This document shows positions 1-10,440 of a DNA stretch of 64,000 nucleotides, piece by piece. Source of the DNA: Ustilaginoidea virens. Its lineage: Eukaryota > Ascomycota > Sordariomycetes > Hypocreales > Clavicipitaceae. The DNA is taken from contig NC_057317.1 of NCBI RefSeq assembly GCF_000687475.1, forward strand, positions 4,154,501 to 4,218,500, given 5' to 3'. Position numbers and translations under genes: made by a program. Numbering within the stretch: the first letter of the stretch is position 1; every line of letters starts with the position of its first letter. The notes below the pieces were generated by a model. The model was not told the origin of the DNA, did no database searches, and saw nothing but the letters and a program-made list of their open reading frames with translations.

Positions 1-1544
1 CTCTTTTTATAGAAGCAAACATCGGAATCGCCAGGATGTAAGGCACACACATAGAAAAGAAAGTGCGGCGCGGTCTCGGCAGGTTGTGCCGCCGATAACG
101 CTATCGCGCCACGCGGCCGGCTTGTACAGGATCATACCGTACAGCCGGTATATTGAATATCGCAGCCGAAACAAAGGGGTAAAAAGGGGCAGCAGTAAAC
201 GCAGTAAAAGCAACAAATGCACACAATATTGAACATAGGAAAATCCACACACTTGCCACCCATGACATCACCAATACCTTCCAAACGCAGTTAGACATTG
301 ACCGGCCTCTTTACCTATCCTTCCATACGTATAACAGCCTTATTTTAGTCGACGAAGGTCTTAAGGGCTTTATTAGGCATTCCCTTAGTTATTGCATTGG
401 CGAGGTTATCATTCCCGTTGATCTAGCGAATCTTATAGATTTCCCGGCGCTCGTATGACTGTCGTAGGGCTATAATATCTATCATAAGCCTCTTTTCCTT
501 AGTAGTACCTAGCTTGATAAGGCATTCGTATAACGAAAACGAATCCGTATATACAACCGTGGGGATCTTCGGCAATCCTAGCCTGCTAGTAATCATATTG
601 AGGGTCGTGCCTATCGTATATGCGATATCGACCCCTTACACCATACTATACAGCTCCGAAGCGAGTGCGCTATGTGTTATACGCTTACTTTTTGTAGAGC
701 TGTAAGTAACGATATTACCGGTCAGTAGGAAGGCGTTATCCGTAGGGTTATCCTCTTCTTCATTCCCTAGCACAATAATATATCCAATCTGGGAGCTCAA
801 ATCTTTATTATTGGCAAAGGATCCGTCAATAAATATAAAGAGCTTAGCTATAGTAAGGGCCAGATTGATGTACCGTAAGCCACAATCCTGGTTATCATGC
901 TGCTATTGAAGGCGCTTATTCAACCTCGCGATATCGTTAGGGTCAGGTTGCTGGTGTTATGCCGCGATAGATAGGTCAAAAGACGCCTCGGGCTGGCAGA
1001 CCGTAGCCATATAAGCGCCGCAAGCGCGTTGTTCGATATAATTATGCTATGCTATGGGCGCATTCTTATCGATGGTCGCGATCTTCTTATTTTGACCTTT
1101 CTGGCATAACGTCATTGTGCCGTCGGAAGTGGCCGTCAGTATGCATCCATTAAATATTAGGGGTACGGTTGGTAATAGCTTCGTTTTAGGCTTAGCGTTA
1201 AAGCCTGCCTTAGTAAGCTCCAATTCTTCCTATTGGAAGAAGGCATCGTTACTCAGGCTGAGGGTATCGTTAGTCTGCATATCTATAATACCGAAGCATA
1301 TGGTATCGCTGGTATCACCAGTATAGTCAGGAACGTCAGTACGGTTAGTATCGCCGGATATCAGCAAATAGGGGTCATAGGTTGAAGTGGTTATGCCTAA
1401 CTTCTCGCGATGGTGCCGGAAGTATATCGCCCACCAGTGGGTGCCTGCCTTAGCTATTCCGTACAGCGGCTTGACTACTTCCATAATGGTATTATCGGGG
1501 TATTAATATGCTATCTACTTAGGTAGCTTGGCGATAATTGATCT
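1..1544 (-). pseudogene. Family 3 copy A: RT C-terminal part and RNase H, broken
   Basis: Read on the minus strand, about 1150-1484 carries an RT segment with an AGTHWW core and a C-terminal MQTND block. In copia elements this position holds the catalytic aspartate pair; copy B still reads MQTDD, so one aspartate has become asparagine here through a G-to-A change. About 390-760 corresponds to the RNase H stretch of copy B at 30564-30875, which contains YSSTKSKRVTRSALASE. Many stops and frame changes interrupt the reading. The segment ends at 1544, where the outer Copia-1 element was inserted, and resumes at 14151. Confidence 0.8.
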
Positions 1545-2266
1545 TGTTAAAATCCTATAGTAGCCTACTAGGCTGCTGGCCTAATGCCCTACTGGCCTAC
1601 TAACCTTCTGACCATTATACCGCCTCTTGGACTTACGGTAGTCTTACCAACCTTAGGCCTTTGCCTTTTACCTTAGGATTTTCAGTGGATTATTTACTGT
1701 ATATCAAGTAAGGTAGGCCTTATTAAAAAAGGTGTGGCATTGCTAAATTAGCGTGGTGGGCCTACTAGTGTGGTGGCTAGTCCACTAGTGTGGTGGGTAG
1801 TCACTAGCGTGGTGGTTAGTCACTAGCGTGGTGGCTAATTACTAGTGCGGTGGTTAGGGTGGTTGGAAAGGCTGGATATAGTGGGGCTGCTGACGTATTA
1901 TATACGTGGCATAGCGAGTATTACGGGGAGCTTTCTTACTGGCTACCTTAGATGCCTGGGCCCACCCCTCCTTCGTATATATATAGGATAGCTTTTCCCC
2001 TTCTTTCTAGATAGTAGAAGGGTAGCACAATCGAGTCTGTTAATGCACTATATGCCTCTTAACTTCTTACCTTCCCTGCGTTTTCTGGTTATCTTATATT
2101 TGCCTTGCCTTTACACTTGCCTTGCTTTATAGCACTTGTATAGTCTTAGGATTTAGTGAAAAATCTAGTATTTATACTAAGATTAGTTCATAGGTCGCAG
2201 ATAGTCTTGTGCCATATAGCTAGCTAGTAAGGCTCTGCTTTTATAGTGACCTTGAAAATTGCAATA
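1545..2266 (+). repeat. 5' LTR of Copia-1 outer copy
   Basis: This 722-bp LTR begins TGTTAAAATC and ends ATTGCAATA. It matches the LTRs at 3226, 9721 and 13431 along its whole length. It contains four to five imperfect copies of an ACTAGYGTGGTGG block at about 1760-1855 and a TATATATA run near 1977-1985 that is the likely core promoter. Compared with its partner at 13431-14150 it shows scattered transitions such as TG to TA in the TATA region. Confidence 0.93.
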
Positions 2267-2280
2267 GGTTATGAGCCCGG
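2267..2280 (+). other. Primer-binding site, Copia-1 outer
   Basis: GGTTATGAGCCCGG follows the LTR directly. Its complement, CCGGGCTCATAACC, has the CAU anticodon in the setting expected of the initiator tRNA-Met anticodon arm. Drosophila copia has a nearly identical PBS, which is primed by a 5' half-tRNA. Confidence 0.8.
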
Positions 2281-2681
2281 GTTTTTACTTCTTTGTTTTT
2301 ACCCTACCTCTTTTGTGTTCACCCCTTGGTCTCTCTTGCTTATTAGTACTACTAATATAGCTATCCTTTGGTATCTTTGGCTTACCCTTATCACCTTTAG
2401 CTTACCCTTTGTTACCTACGGCATTACCCTGCGGCAATCAATGGCGTACCCCTACGGCAACTTACGGCGTAACCTTACGGCACTTTTAGCGTAACCTTAC
2501 GTTATTTTCGGAGTAACCTACGGCACCTACGGATTTTATAGTGTGATATCTACCACACTATACCACTGTATAACACCTTTGCACCTAGTGCACGACACCT
2601 ACTGCACTATACGGCACCTATTATACTCTTCCACTTATAGCACTTTTGGTACGGCACTTACGGCACCTTTTATATTACGGC

Positions 2682-2744
2682 ACCTATAGCACCTACGTTA
2701 CCTACGGCACCTACGGCACCTACGGCACCTACGGCACTTACGGC
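2682..2744 (+). repeat. 9-bp minisatellite in Copia-1 leader (outer copy)
   Basis: There are seven head-to-tail units of the form acctacggc, the last one acttacggc, in the untranslated leader between PBS and gag. Related CTACGGC and TTACGGC words are scattered from 2420 to 2820. The inner copy has five units at 4380-4424, so the array has changed length between copies. Confidence 0.85.
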
Positions 2745-3225
2745 ACCTTTATATTACGGCACTACATAAGCACCTTAAATACTAACGCTATATTCTGGAC
2801 TTGCACAACGCCTACGGCATTTGTGCTTTTATACTGAGACCTACCGCTATATTCTGCGGTTACCTTTTATAGTAGGCTACTAGCCACTATATTTACTAGC
2901 TGTCTAGCTAGTTACTCGACTATTTTGCCAGCTATTTAGCTAGTTATTCATCTGTTCCTACAGCTATTGGCACCATTTTTAACGACTTTTAACCACTATA
3001 ATGGCACAGTCTAGGCCTTCCACTTATAAGGCCACTTTGGATTCCAACTCTAAAGCTCATCTTACTGCACGACTACAGCTAGATATAGACTATATAAAAT
3101 CCCAGATGAATACCCTAACTACCCTTATATAAGGCTTAGTTAGTAGGCAAAATAGTAACGTTCCTACTATTACAATTAGCAAGGAACTAATAGAGGCTAC
3201 TAGCCCTACTATCTCCGGTCCTACT

Positions 3226-3945
3226 TGTTAAAATCCTATAGTAGCCTACTAGGCTGCTGGCCTAATGCCCTACTGGCCTACTAACCTTCTGACCATTATA
3301 CCGCCTCTTGGACTTACGGTAGTCTTACCAACCTTAGGCCTTTGCCTTTTACCTTAGGATTTTCAGTGGATTATTTACTGTATATCAAGTAAGGTAGGCC
3401 TTATTAAAAAAGGTGTGGCATTGCTAAATTAGCATGGTGGGCCTACTAGTGTGGTGGCTAGTCCACTAGTGTGGTGGGTAGTCACTAGCGTGGTGGTTAG
3501 TCACTAGCGTGGTGGCTAATTACTAGTGCGGTGGTTAGGGTGGTTGGAAAGGCTGGATATAGTGGGGCTGCTGACGTATTATATACGTGGCATAGCAAGC
3601 ATTACGGGGAGCTTTCTTACTGGCTACCTTGGATGCCTGGGCCCACCCCTCCTTCGTGTATATATAGGATAGCTTTTCCCCTTCTTTCTAGATAGTAGAA
3701 GGGCAGCACAATCGAACCTGTTAATGCACTACATGCCTCTTAACTTCCACCTTCCCTGCGTTTTTGGTTATCTTATATTTGCCTTGCCTTTACACTTGCC
3801 CTGCTTTATAGCACTTGTATAGTCTTAGGACTTAGTGAAAAATCTAGTATTTATACTAAGATTAGTTCACAGGTCGCAGACAGTCTTGTGCCATCTAGCT
3901 AGCTAGTAAGGCTCTGCTTTTATAGTGACCTTGAGAATTGCAATA
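3226..3945 (+). repeat. 5' LTR of Copia-1 inner copy (promoter)
   Basis: The LTR is 720 bp, TGTTAAAATC to GAATTGCAATA. It therefore ends in TA and not in the usual CA. A TATATATAG box at 3659-3667 is the probable core promoter. Upstream, 3440-3535, is an imperfect direct-repeat block built on ACTAGYGTGGTGG that could bind a regulator. It appears identical to the 3' LTR. Confidence 0.95.
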
Positions 3946-3959
3946 GGTTATGAGCCCGG
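3946..3959 (+). other. Primer-binding site, Copia-1 inner (half-tRNA iMet type)
   Basis: GGTTATGAGCCCGG abuts the LTR. It can pair with the anticodon stem-loop of initiator tRNA-Met and not with a tRNA 3' end, as is known for Drosophila copia and yeast Ty5. Confidence 0.82.
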
Positions 3960-4379
3960 GTTTTTACTTCTTTGTTTTTACCCTACCTTTTTGTGTTCAC
4001 CCCTTGGTCTCTTTTGCTTATTAGTACTACTAATATAGCTATCTTTTGGTATCTTCGGCTTACCCTTATTAACTTCGCTTACCTATTATCACCTTTGGCT
4101 TACCCTCTATTACCTACGGCATTACCCTGCGGCAATCAACGGCATACCTAACGGCAATTTACGGCGTAACCTCACGGCACTTTTAGCGTAACCTTACGTT
4201 ATTTTTCGGCGTAACCTACGGTACCTACGGATTTTATAGTGTGATATCTACCACATTATACCACTGTATAACACTTTTACACCTAGTGCACGACACCCAC
4301 TGCACTGTACGGCACCTGTTATACTCTTCCACTTATAGCACTTTTGGTACGGCACTTACGGCACCTCTTATATTACGGC

Positions 4380-4424
4380 ACCTATAGCACCCACGGCACC
4401 TACGGCACCTACGGCACTTACGGC
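4380..4424 (+). repeat. 9-bp minisatellite in Copia-1 leader (inner copy)
   Basis: Five head-to-tail 9-bp units of the acctacggc type lie in the 744-bp leader between PBS and the gag-pol start. The outer copy has seven units. Confidence 0.82.
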
Positions 4425-4689
4425 ACCTTTATATTACGGCACTAAATAAGCACCTTAAACACCAACGCTATAATACGGACTTGCACAACGCCTACGGCAT
4501 CTGTGCTTTTATACTGAGACCTACCGCTATATTCTGCGGTTACCTTTTATAGTAGGCTACTAGCCACTATATTTACTGACTTTCCAGCTTATTACTCGAC
4601 TATTTTGCTAGCTATTCAGCTAGTTATTCCTCTGTTTTACAACTATCGGCACCATTTTTCAACGGATTTTTAAACCCTTTTTGCCCACT

Positions 4690-7600
4690 ATGGCAGAGTC
4701 AGGATCCTATAAGGTCCCTGAATCCGATACTGAAGTTGATACTAATGCACAGCTACAGCTAGATATGGACGATATGAAATCCCAGATGAATATACTAACT
4801 GACCTTATACAGGGCCTAGTTAGTAGGCAAAATAACGATTCCCAGGCTACCCAGGCTACCCAGGCTACTAACAAGAAGTCTACTAAAGCCACTGAAGCTG
4901 GACCTTCCACTAAGACTACCACTAAAGATGATGATAGTGAAGCTGACGTTATGGAAATCGACCAACCTTCTACGCCTATAAAATATAAGGGTAAAGAGCC
5001 TATTTATACAACGCCACCAACAACTATCACCAACCAAATTAGTGATGGGGCTATTAAGGAATTAGCTAAGACTGCCAACCGCTTTAAAGAGTCTCAGAAG
5101 CTAAAAAGCCCCTATAATTTCGACCAGTGGAAGCAGGCCCTTACAATACAACTCAGGGCCTTTAAAATAGCTAACTTTGTTAACGACCCCTCTATAGCAA
5201 GGCATTTTGATGAGTCTGAGCAGGCACTTCTACTACTAATGCTAAAGAATAGCTGTGGTGAAGAAGCTGCAGAGGCTATAGACTGGTGTAATGACCCAGA
5301 GGAAGCTTACCTTCTGCTAGTGGCCCAGTACTGCCACTCACCAGAAGTACAGCGGGCACACTTATACCCTACCTTTCACACCCTTACACTTACCGGTTAT
5401 AAAGGCACTTTAGAGGCTTTTAACAGCGAATTTAACAGCTATATTTCTCGCCTTAGAATTCTAGGTTCTAAAATCGACTCTTTCGACCAAGTTAACCAGT
5501 ATCTTTGGGCTGTAGAGGGGGTATTTACCCGCTGGACGGAACGCCAACGCTCTATGATTAGGGCTTATAGCGCCCAAGGTGTTATTAACAGCAGCAAATT
5601 TAACCTCCAGTATTTTATGGTTGACCTACTAGAAGAACAGCGTTCTAAAGGGTCTTCTAAGGTAGCTGCTAATAACCCTAAGCAGCTTAAGGCTTCCAAG
5701 GACCCTAAGAAAGGGTCTACTAATGCCGCTTCTACTAATAATAGCAAGAATAATTCTACTAATAATAGGAAAAAGAAGCAGCAACAGAAGAAGAAACAAG
5801 ACTCTAACAATAGCAGCAAACAGCAAGATGTTGAGGCCTTTATTATAGGCAACTATAATACCCAGGATACTAATATATCTTATTCTTCTTCCACTATATC
5901 CACTGATAACCAGCCCTTAGCTATAAGCTATAGTGCTAAATCAGGCGGCAGGACCCCGAAGGATGCCCTCCTTTACGATACAGGCTCCACTTGTCATATT
6001 GTTAATGATAAGAAGCATTTCACTACTTTTCACCATTTTGAGAAGAATGATAAGCCTGTAATTACTACTGGTGGCGGCCCTATTTCCCTTACTGGTTGGG
6101 GCACAGCACGATTTACTGTGCTACAGGGCGTTAATCCTACGAAATGGGGTATTATAGAGCTCAAAAATGCCCTATATATTCCTACCTTGGATATTAACAT
6201 TATTAGCGGTGTAAAGCACTATGCCGCTAAAGGGGTACTAATTAAAAATCAGCTTTGGTCAGCAAGCCGTAAATGCATCGGCATTTTTAACTTCGAAAAA
6301 TACGGCTTTTTCCTTCCACAGAAAGGAATAGACACACCACTACTGCATCAACCTTGCAGCCACTATACTAATAGTATAGTAGTAGAGGTCCCTAGCCCTA
6401 CTAACCCTGCTGATTATAGTGATCCTGAGGAAACCACTATTACCCCCGTTCCTACTACTGCGACTAGTAAGGAACCTGTAGAGGCTACTAGCCCTACTAC
6501 CAACTCTCCCGCTATTACGACTAGCGAAGAGCCTGCTATTACGACTAGCGAAAATCCCGTAGTGGCTACTAGCCCTACTCCTGCCCCTATAGCAGCTGAT
6601 GAATATCAGAAGCTATTACAATTAGCCGGCATTTGGCATGTACGGCTAGGGCATATAGGTATTCAGCTACTTAAAAAGACCTGTGCTAATACCCCTGGTC
6701 TTCCTAACCTTAATAAGGTTAAAGATGCTGATTTTCGCTGCCTAGCCTGTATCCAAGCTAAGAAGGTTAGAAAACCTTCTAAGGATGCGATACCTAATCC
6801 AGCTAAATGCCTGGATATTATAGAAGGTGATACTTTTGCTATATCACCTATGCCATACAACAAACGACCTGTTGCCCTTATATTAGTGGACAGAAAATCC
6901 CGATTCCGTTGGCTTTACTTACTGCCTAATAGGGAAGGCACTGTTGTTTTTAAAGCATTACAGAGCTTTATACAGAGCCTACAGGTCAGATATGGTAAAA
7001 CGCCTGTTGAATTCCACTATGATGGTGGAAATGAAATCAACAAAATGCTTAGTGATTGGCTTGTCGAACAGGGCATAACTTTTAATACATCTTGCCCCTA
7101 TATTCACGAACAAAATGGCCTAGCTGAGCGGTCCATTAGGGTTATAGCTGATAGACTACGTGCTACTATGGCCTGGTCAAGGCTACCATCTAACCTCTGG
7201 TCCGCTGTAATTACTGGCGTTGTTATGCTAGTAAATATAACAGCAGTTACTAACAGACCTTCTAGCCCCTATCAGGAGCTATTAAAGGATTATGACCAGA
7301 TAACACCGGAGCACTACCCTGATCTTATTAACCTTAGGGCTATTGGAGCAGCTATTGAAGTGCTTATACCACACGAAAAGCGTGTAAAGAGCCGCAAATT
7401 AGCGCCCCGTACCGAGCCTGGTAGGCTCCTTGCCACTCTAGGTAATAATACCTACTTGGTCTACCTTCTAAAGAAGAAGGTTGTTACCAAAACAACCTTT
7501 ATTACCTTTATTCACCAAAATGAAGGTATAGGCCCTATTTCTAGTGGTCTAGAAGGAGACTTTCATAGAGGGCAAAATATAGGTTCAGAGGGGGTATCTA

Positions 7601-9606
7601 GCAGAGAACCTGCTATTTTACTGGATGACCTAGAAAGCATTCCTGACCCTACTAACTCTACTAACCCTACTAACATTACTAATAATAATATTATACTGGA
7701 TGACCTTAAAAGCGTCCCTGGTATTATTAATACCACCCCTACAATTCAGTCCCCGGCTACTGCAAAGGATGACCTTATAGATATCCTTACCAGCCTTACT
7801 CCTGCCGACCTTGCTGGCCCTACTGGCCCTGCTGGCCCTGCTATACCTGCGGGCCCTACTAACCCTACTAGCCCTACCGACTTATTCCCTGATCAGGATT
7901 TATACCACCTGATATGGGATTCCTGCTATAAAGCGAAGCGTAAGCTTGCTAAAAATGCTGACGGCACGCCAAATAGCTGGAAGGATGTGCTACAAAGCCC
8001 TGAAAAAGACCTTTGGATAAAGGCCTTATTTAAGGAATTTGAGCAGTTATTGGATACTAAAGTCTTCCAATTTATTCCTAAGTCTAGCGTTCCTATTGAT
8101 AGGAAAATTATACGCAATAGGCCTGTTTTTCGGGTTAAAAAGGATGCTAATAATCAGCCTATAAAATATAAGGCTAGATTAGTTGTCAAGGGTTTTATGC
8201 AAGTCGAAGGAAAGGACTTTCAGCATACCTATGCTTCTACCTCTATCCCACCTACCTGGAGAGTTATACTGGCTTTGGCTGCTAGTAATAACTGGGAAAT
8301 AGAGCAAATTGACTTTATAGGCGCTTTTCTAAATAGCGAACTTTCTGAGACTATTTATATGGATATTCCTGATGGATTCCTTGAATTTACGGAAAGTTTA
8401 CTAACTGATAGCAAGCTTTGGTCTAATATACAGCGCCAACGGCTACTAACTTTGCTTAAAGAAGCTGGCTTTGACCCTTCTATAAAGCAAGCTATTTTAT
8501 TAAAGAAGGCCCTATACGGACTAAAACAAGCACCCCGCGAATGGCAACACCGGCTAAAAGACCTGATTTCTAGTGAAGGCTTCTTACCTTTAGCCTCTGA
8601 TGCTGCCGTCTTTTATAATAAGCAAACCAGCACCTTTATCGTTACTTATGTTGACGATTGCCTATTAGTTGGTCCAAATATAACTTATATTAACCAGCTA
8701 AAAAGGAAATTTCATAAGGTCTATGCTATAGAAGACCGCGGTCCGGCTTCCTTCTTCCTAGGTGTACAGATTATACGAAATAGGAAGGAAGGTCTATTGT
8801 GGCTACACCAAGCCCAATTTATAGCAGAGGTTCTAGCTAAATTCGGCTTACAGGATACTAAACCTCAGCTTATTCCACTTCAACCAGGGATTCTAAATGA
8901 ATTTAGTGGAAAAGACCTTAGCCCTACTGATCAGAGCCTTTATCAGAGCCTTACTGGCACTATAATGTGGCTTATGATGATGACTAGGCCCGACCTAGCA
9001 TTTCCTACCCAATACCTTTCTCGGTTTATGTCGAAAGCAACTAATGTGCATCTAAATGCTGCAAAAGGCAGCTTTAGTTACCTTAAAGGCACTGAGAATC
9101 TAGCTATTTGCTTTACTAAAAGCAACCAACAGCCTATTATAGCCGCTTACTCTGATAGCGACTTTGCTGGCTGTAAAGAAACCTCTAAATCTACTGGAGG
9201 CTTCTTGACTACTATTAATAGTGGTCCTATTAGCTGGCGTTCCAAGCGAGCCTCTTTAGTAGTATTATCTACTTTAGAAGCTGAATCTGATGCATTACTT
9301 GAGACTATCCGTGAGGTACAGTGGCTTTCTAACCTTTGTAAGGAGCTGGAAATCGATATTTTACGCCCTATACCGTTATACTGCGATAATCAGGGCTCTA
9401 TTTCGAATTCTAATGACCCTAACCAGCATGCTCGCACTAAGCATACACTATTAAAATTCCGGTATATTAGGGAGCAAGCACAGCTCGGCTTGGTTAAAAT
9501 TACCTACTTACCTACTAATAGTATGCCTGCTGACGGTCTTACAAAGCCACTAGCGGGCCCTAAATTTACTAGGTTCCGCGAGTTACTAGGTCTTAGGGCC
9601 TGCTAA
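4690..9606 (+). CDS. Gag-Pol polyprotein, Ty1/copia type (intact)
   Basis: One frame of 1,638 residues, starting at the ATG in ACTATGGC; the codons upstream of it have no ATG. Gag occupies about residues 1-385, with a UBN2/copia-type gag core near 125-330 and then a tail of Lys, Asn and Gln. No CCHC zinc knuckle is present. The aspartic protease has DTGS at 430-433. The GAG-pre-integrase/zinc region has WHVRLGH at 649-655 followed by CLAC near 695. The integrase acidic triad is D714, D778 and E813. The RT has ALYGLKQAPREW and YVDD at 1320-1323. RNase H has D1489/D1491, a LEAESDA block and D1566 (YCDNQGS), ending in MPADGLTKPL. Gag and Pol are joined without frameshift, so their ratio must be set another way. 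Between integrase and RT is a low-complexity spacer rich in Asn/Thr and Gly-Pro triplets. Products are expected to form cytoplasmic particles that copy RNA into DNA and integrate it in the nucleus. Confidence 0.96.
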   Translation: MAESGSYKVPESDTEVDTNAQLQLDMDDMKSQMNILTDLIQGLVSRQNNDSQATQATQATNKKSTKATEAGPSTKTTTKDDDSEADVMEIDQPSTPIKYKGKEPIYTTPPTTITNQISDGAIKELAKTANRFKESQKLKSPYNFDQWKQALTIQLRAFKIANFVNDPSIARHFDESEQALLLLMLKNSCGEEAAEAIDWCNDPEEAYLLLVAQYCHSPEVQRAHLYPTFHTLTLTGYKGTLEAFNSEFNSYISRLRILGSKIDSFDQVNQYLWAVEGVFTRWTERQRSMIRAYSAQGVINSSKFNLQYFMVDLLEEQRSKGSSKVAANNPKQLKASKDPKKGSTNAASTNNSKNNSTNNRKKKQQQKKKQDSNNSSKQQDVEAFIIGNYNTQDTNISYSSSTISTDNQPLAISYSAKSGGRTPKDALLYDTGSTCHIVNDKKHFTTFHHFEKNDKPVITTGGGPISLTGWGTARFTVLQGVNPTKWGIIELKNALYIPTLDINIISGVKHYAAKGVLIKNQLWSASRKCIGIFNFEKYGFFLPQKGIDTPLLHQPCSHYTNSIVVEVPSPTNPADYSDPEETTITPVPTTATSKEPVEATSPTTNSPAITTSEEPAITTSENPVVATSPTPAPIAADEYQKLLQLAGIWHVRLGHIGIQLLKKTCANTPGLPNLNKVKDADFRCLACIQAKKVRKPSKDAIPNPAKCLDIIEGDTFAISPMPYNKRPVALILVDRKSRFRWLYLLPNREGTVVFKALQSFIQSLQVRYGKTPVEFHYDGGNEINKMLSDWLVEQGITFNTSCPYIHEQNGLAERSIRVIADRLRATMAWSRLPSNLWSAVITGVVMLVNITAVTNRPSSPYQELLKDYDQITPEHYPDLINLRAIGAAIEVLIPHEKRVKSRKLAPRTEPGRLLATLGNNTYLVYLLKKKVVTKTTFITFIHQNEGIGPISSGLEGDFHRGQNIGSEGVSSREPAILLDDLESIPDPTNSTNPTNITNNNIILDDLKSVPGIINTTPTIQSPATAKDDLIDILTSLTPADLAGPTGPAGPAIPAGPTNPTSPTDLFPDQDLYHLIWDSCYKAKRKLAKNADGTPNSWKDVLQSPEKDLWIKALFKEFEQLLDTKVFQFIPKSSVPIDRKIIRNRPVFRVKKDANNQPIKYKARLVVKGFMQVEGKDFQHTYASTSIPPTWRVILALAASNNWEIEQIDFIGAFLNSELSETIYMDIPDGFLEFTESLLTDSKLWSNIQRQRLLTLLKEAGFDPSIKQAILLKKALYGLKQAPREWQHRLKDLISSEGFLPLASDAAVFYNKQTSTFIVTYVDDCLLVGPNITYINQLKRKFHKVYAIEDRGPASFFLGVQIIRNRKEGLLWLHQAQFIAEVLAKFGLQDTKPQLIPLQPGILNEFSGKDLSPTDQSLYQSLTGTIMWLMMMTRPDLAFPTQYLSRFMSKATNVHLNAAKGSFSYLKGTENLAICFTKSNQQPIIAAYSDSDFAGCKETSKSTGGFLTTINSGPISWRSKRASLVVLSTLEAESDALLETIREVQWLSNLCKELEIDILRPIPLYCDNQGSISNSNDPNQHARTKHTLLKFRYIREQAQLGLVKITYLPTNSMPADGLTKPLAGPKFTRFRELLGLRAC

Positions 9607-9712
9607 CTTATACTAACTTACTAAGGTTTTTCCTATGTTTTTCCTTAGGACCTTTATTGCATTTTCTTTCCCTATCCTTTACACGATTAGCTTGATACTA
9701 CAGTAGCTAATC

Positions 9713-9720
9713 AGAGGGGG
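9713..9720 (+). other. Polypurine tract, Copia-1 inner
   Basis: AGAGGGGG ends exactly at the 3' LTR and would prime plus-strand DNA synthesis. The same tract precedes the 3' LTRs of the outer copy (13423-13430) and of Copia-2 (21242-21249). The 106 bp from the stop codon to it hold no gene. Confidence 0.85.
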
Positions 9721-10440
9721 TGTTAAAATCCTATAGTAGCCTACTAGGCTGCTGGCCTAATGCCCTACTGGCCTACTAACCTTCTGACCATTATACCGCC
9801 TCTTGGACTTACGGTAGTCTTACCAACCTTAGGCCTTTGCCTTTTACCTTAGGATTTTCAGTGGATTATTTACTGTATATCAAGTAAGGTAGGCCTTATT
9901 AAAAAAGGTGTGGCATTGCTAAATTAGCATGGTGGGCCTACTAGTGTGGTGGCTAGTCCACTAGTGTGGTGGGTAGTCACTAGCGTGGTGGTTAGTCACT
10001 AGCGTGGTGGCTAATTACTAGTGCGGTGGTTAGGGTGGTTGGAAAGGCTGGATATAGTGGGGCTGCTGACGTATTATATACGTGGCATAGCAAGCATTAC
10101 GGGGAGCTTTCTTACTGGCTACCTTGGATGCCTGGGCCCACCCCTCCTTCGTGTATATATAGGATAGCTTTTCCCCTTCTTTCTAGATAGTAGAAGGGCA
10201 GCACAATCGAACCTGTTAATGCACTACATGCCTCTTAACTTCCACCTTCCCTGCGTTTTTGGTTATCTTATATTTGCCTTGCCTTTACACTTGCCCTGCT
10301 TTATAGCACTTGTATAGTCTTAGGACTTAGTGAAAAATCTAGTATTTATACTAAGATTAGTTCACAGGTCGCAGACAGTCTTGTGCCATCTAGCTAGCTA
10401 GTAAGGCTCTGCTTTTATAGTGACCTTGAGAATTGCAATA
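9721..10440 (+). repeat. 3' LTR of Copia-1 inner copy
   Basis: This is a 720-bp LTR that I cannot distinguish from the one at 3226-3945. It is followed by ctact, the second copy of the target duplication, after which the outer copy's gag region resumes in phase. Confidence 0.95.

Larger units (their letters stand above)
3226..10440 (+). mobile_element. Copia-1 inner copy: complete, apparently recent Ty1/copia retrotransposon
   Basis: The element is 7,215 bp with 720-bp LTRs at 3226-3945 and 9721-10440, flanked by the 5-bp duplication ctact (3221-3225 and 10441-10445). It has a PBS at 3946, one gag-pol frame at 4690-9606 and a purine tract just before the 3' LTR. Reading the LTRs side by side I find no difference, which means the insertion is recent. 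The integrase-before-RT order defines the copia superfamily. All parts needed for autonomous movement appear present, so this copy may be active. It lies inside the gag region of the deleted outer copy and is the youngest insertion of the nest. Confidence 0.96.

Noticed and set aside
2682..2744. Array resembling a CRISPR or a repeat protein
   Set aside because: Nine-base units without spacers, in the leader of a eukaryotic retrotransposon.
2246..2837. Two short open stretches with a GTYGTY-like peptide
   Set aside because: They are translations of the Copia-1 leader minisatellite across the LTR end and PBS.
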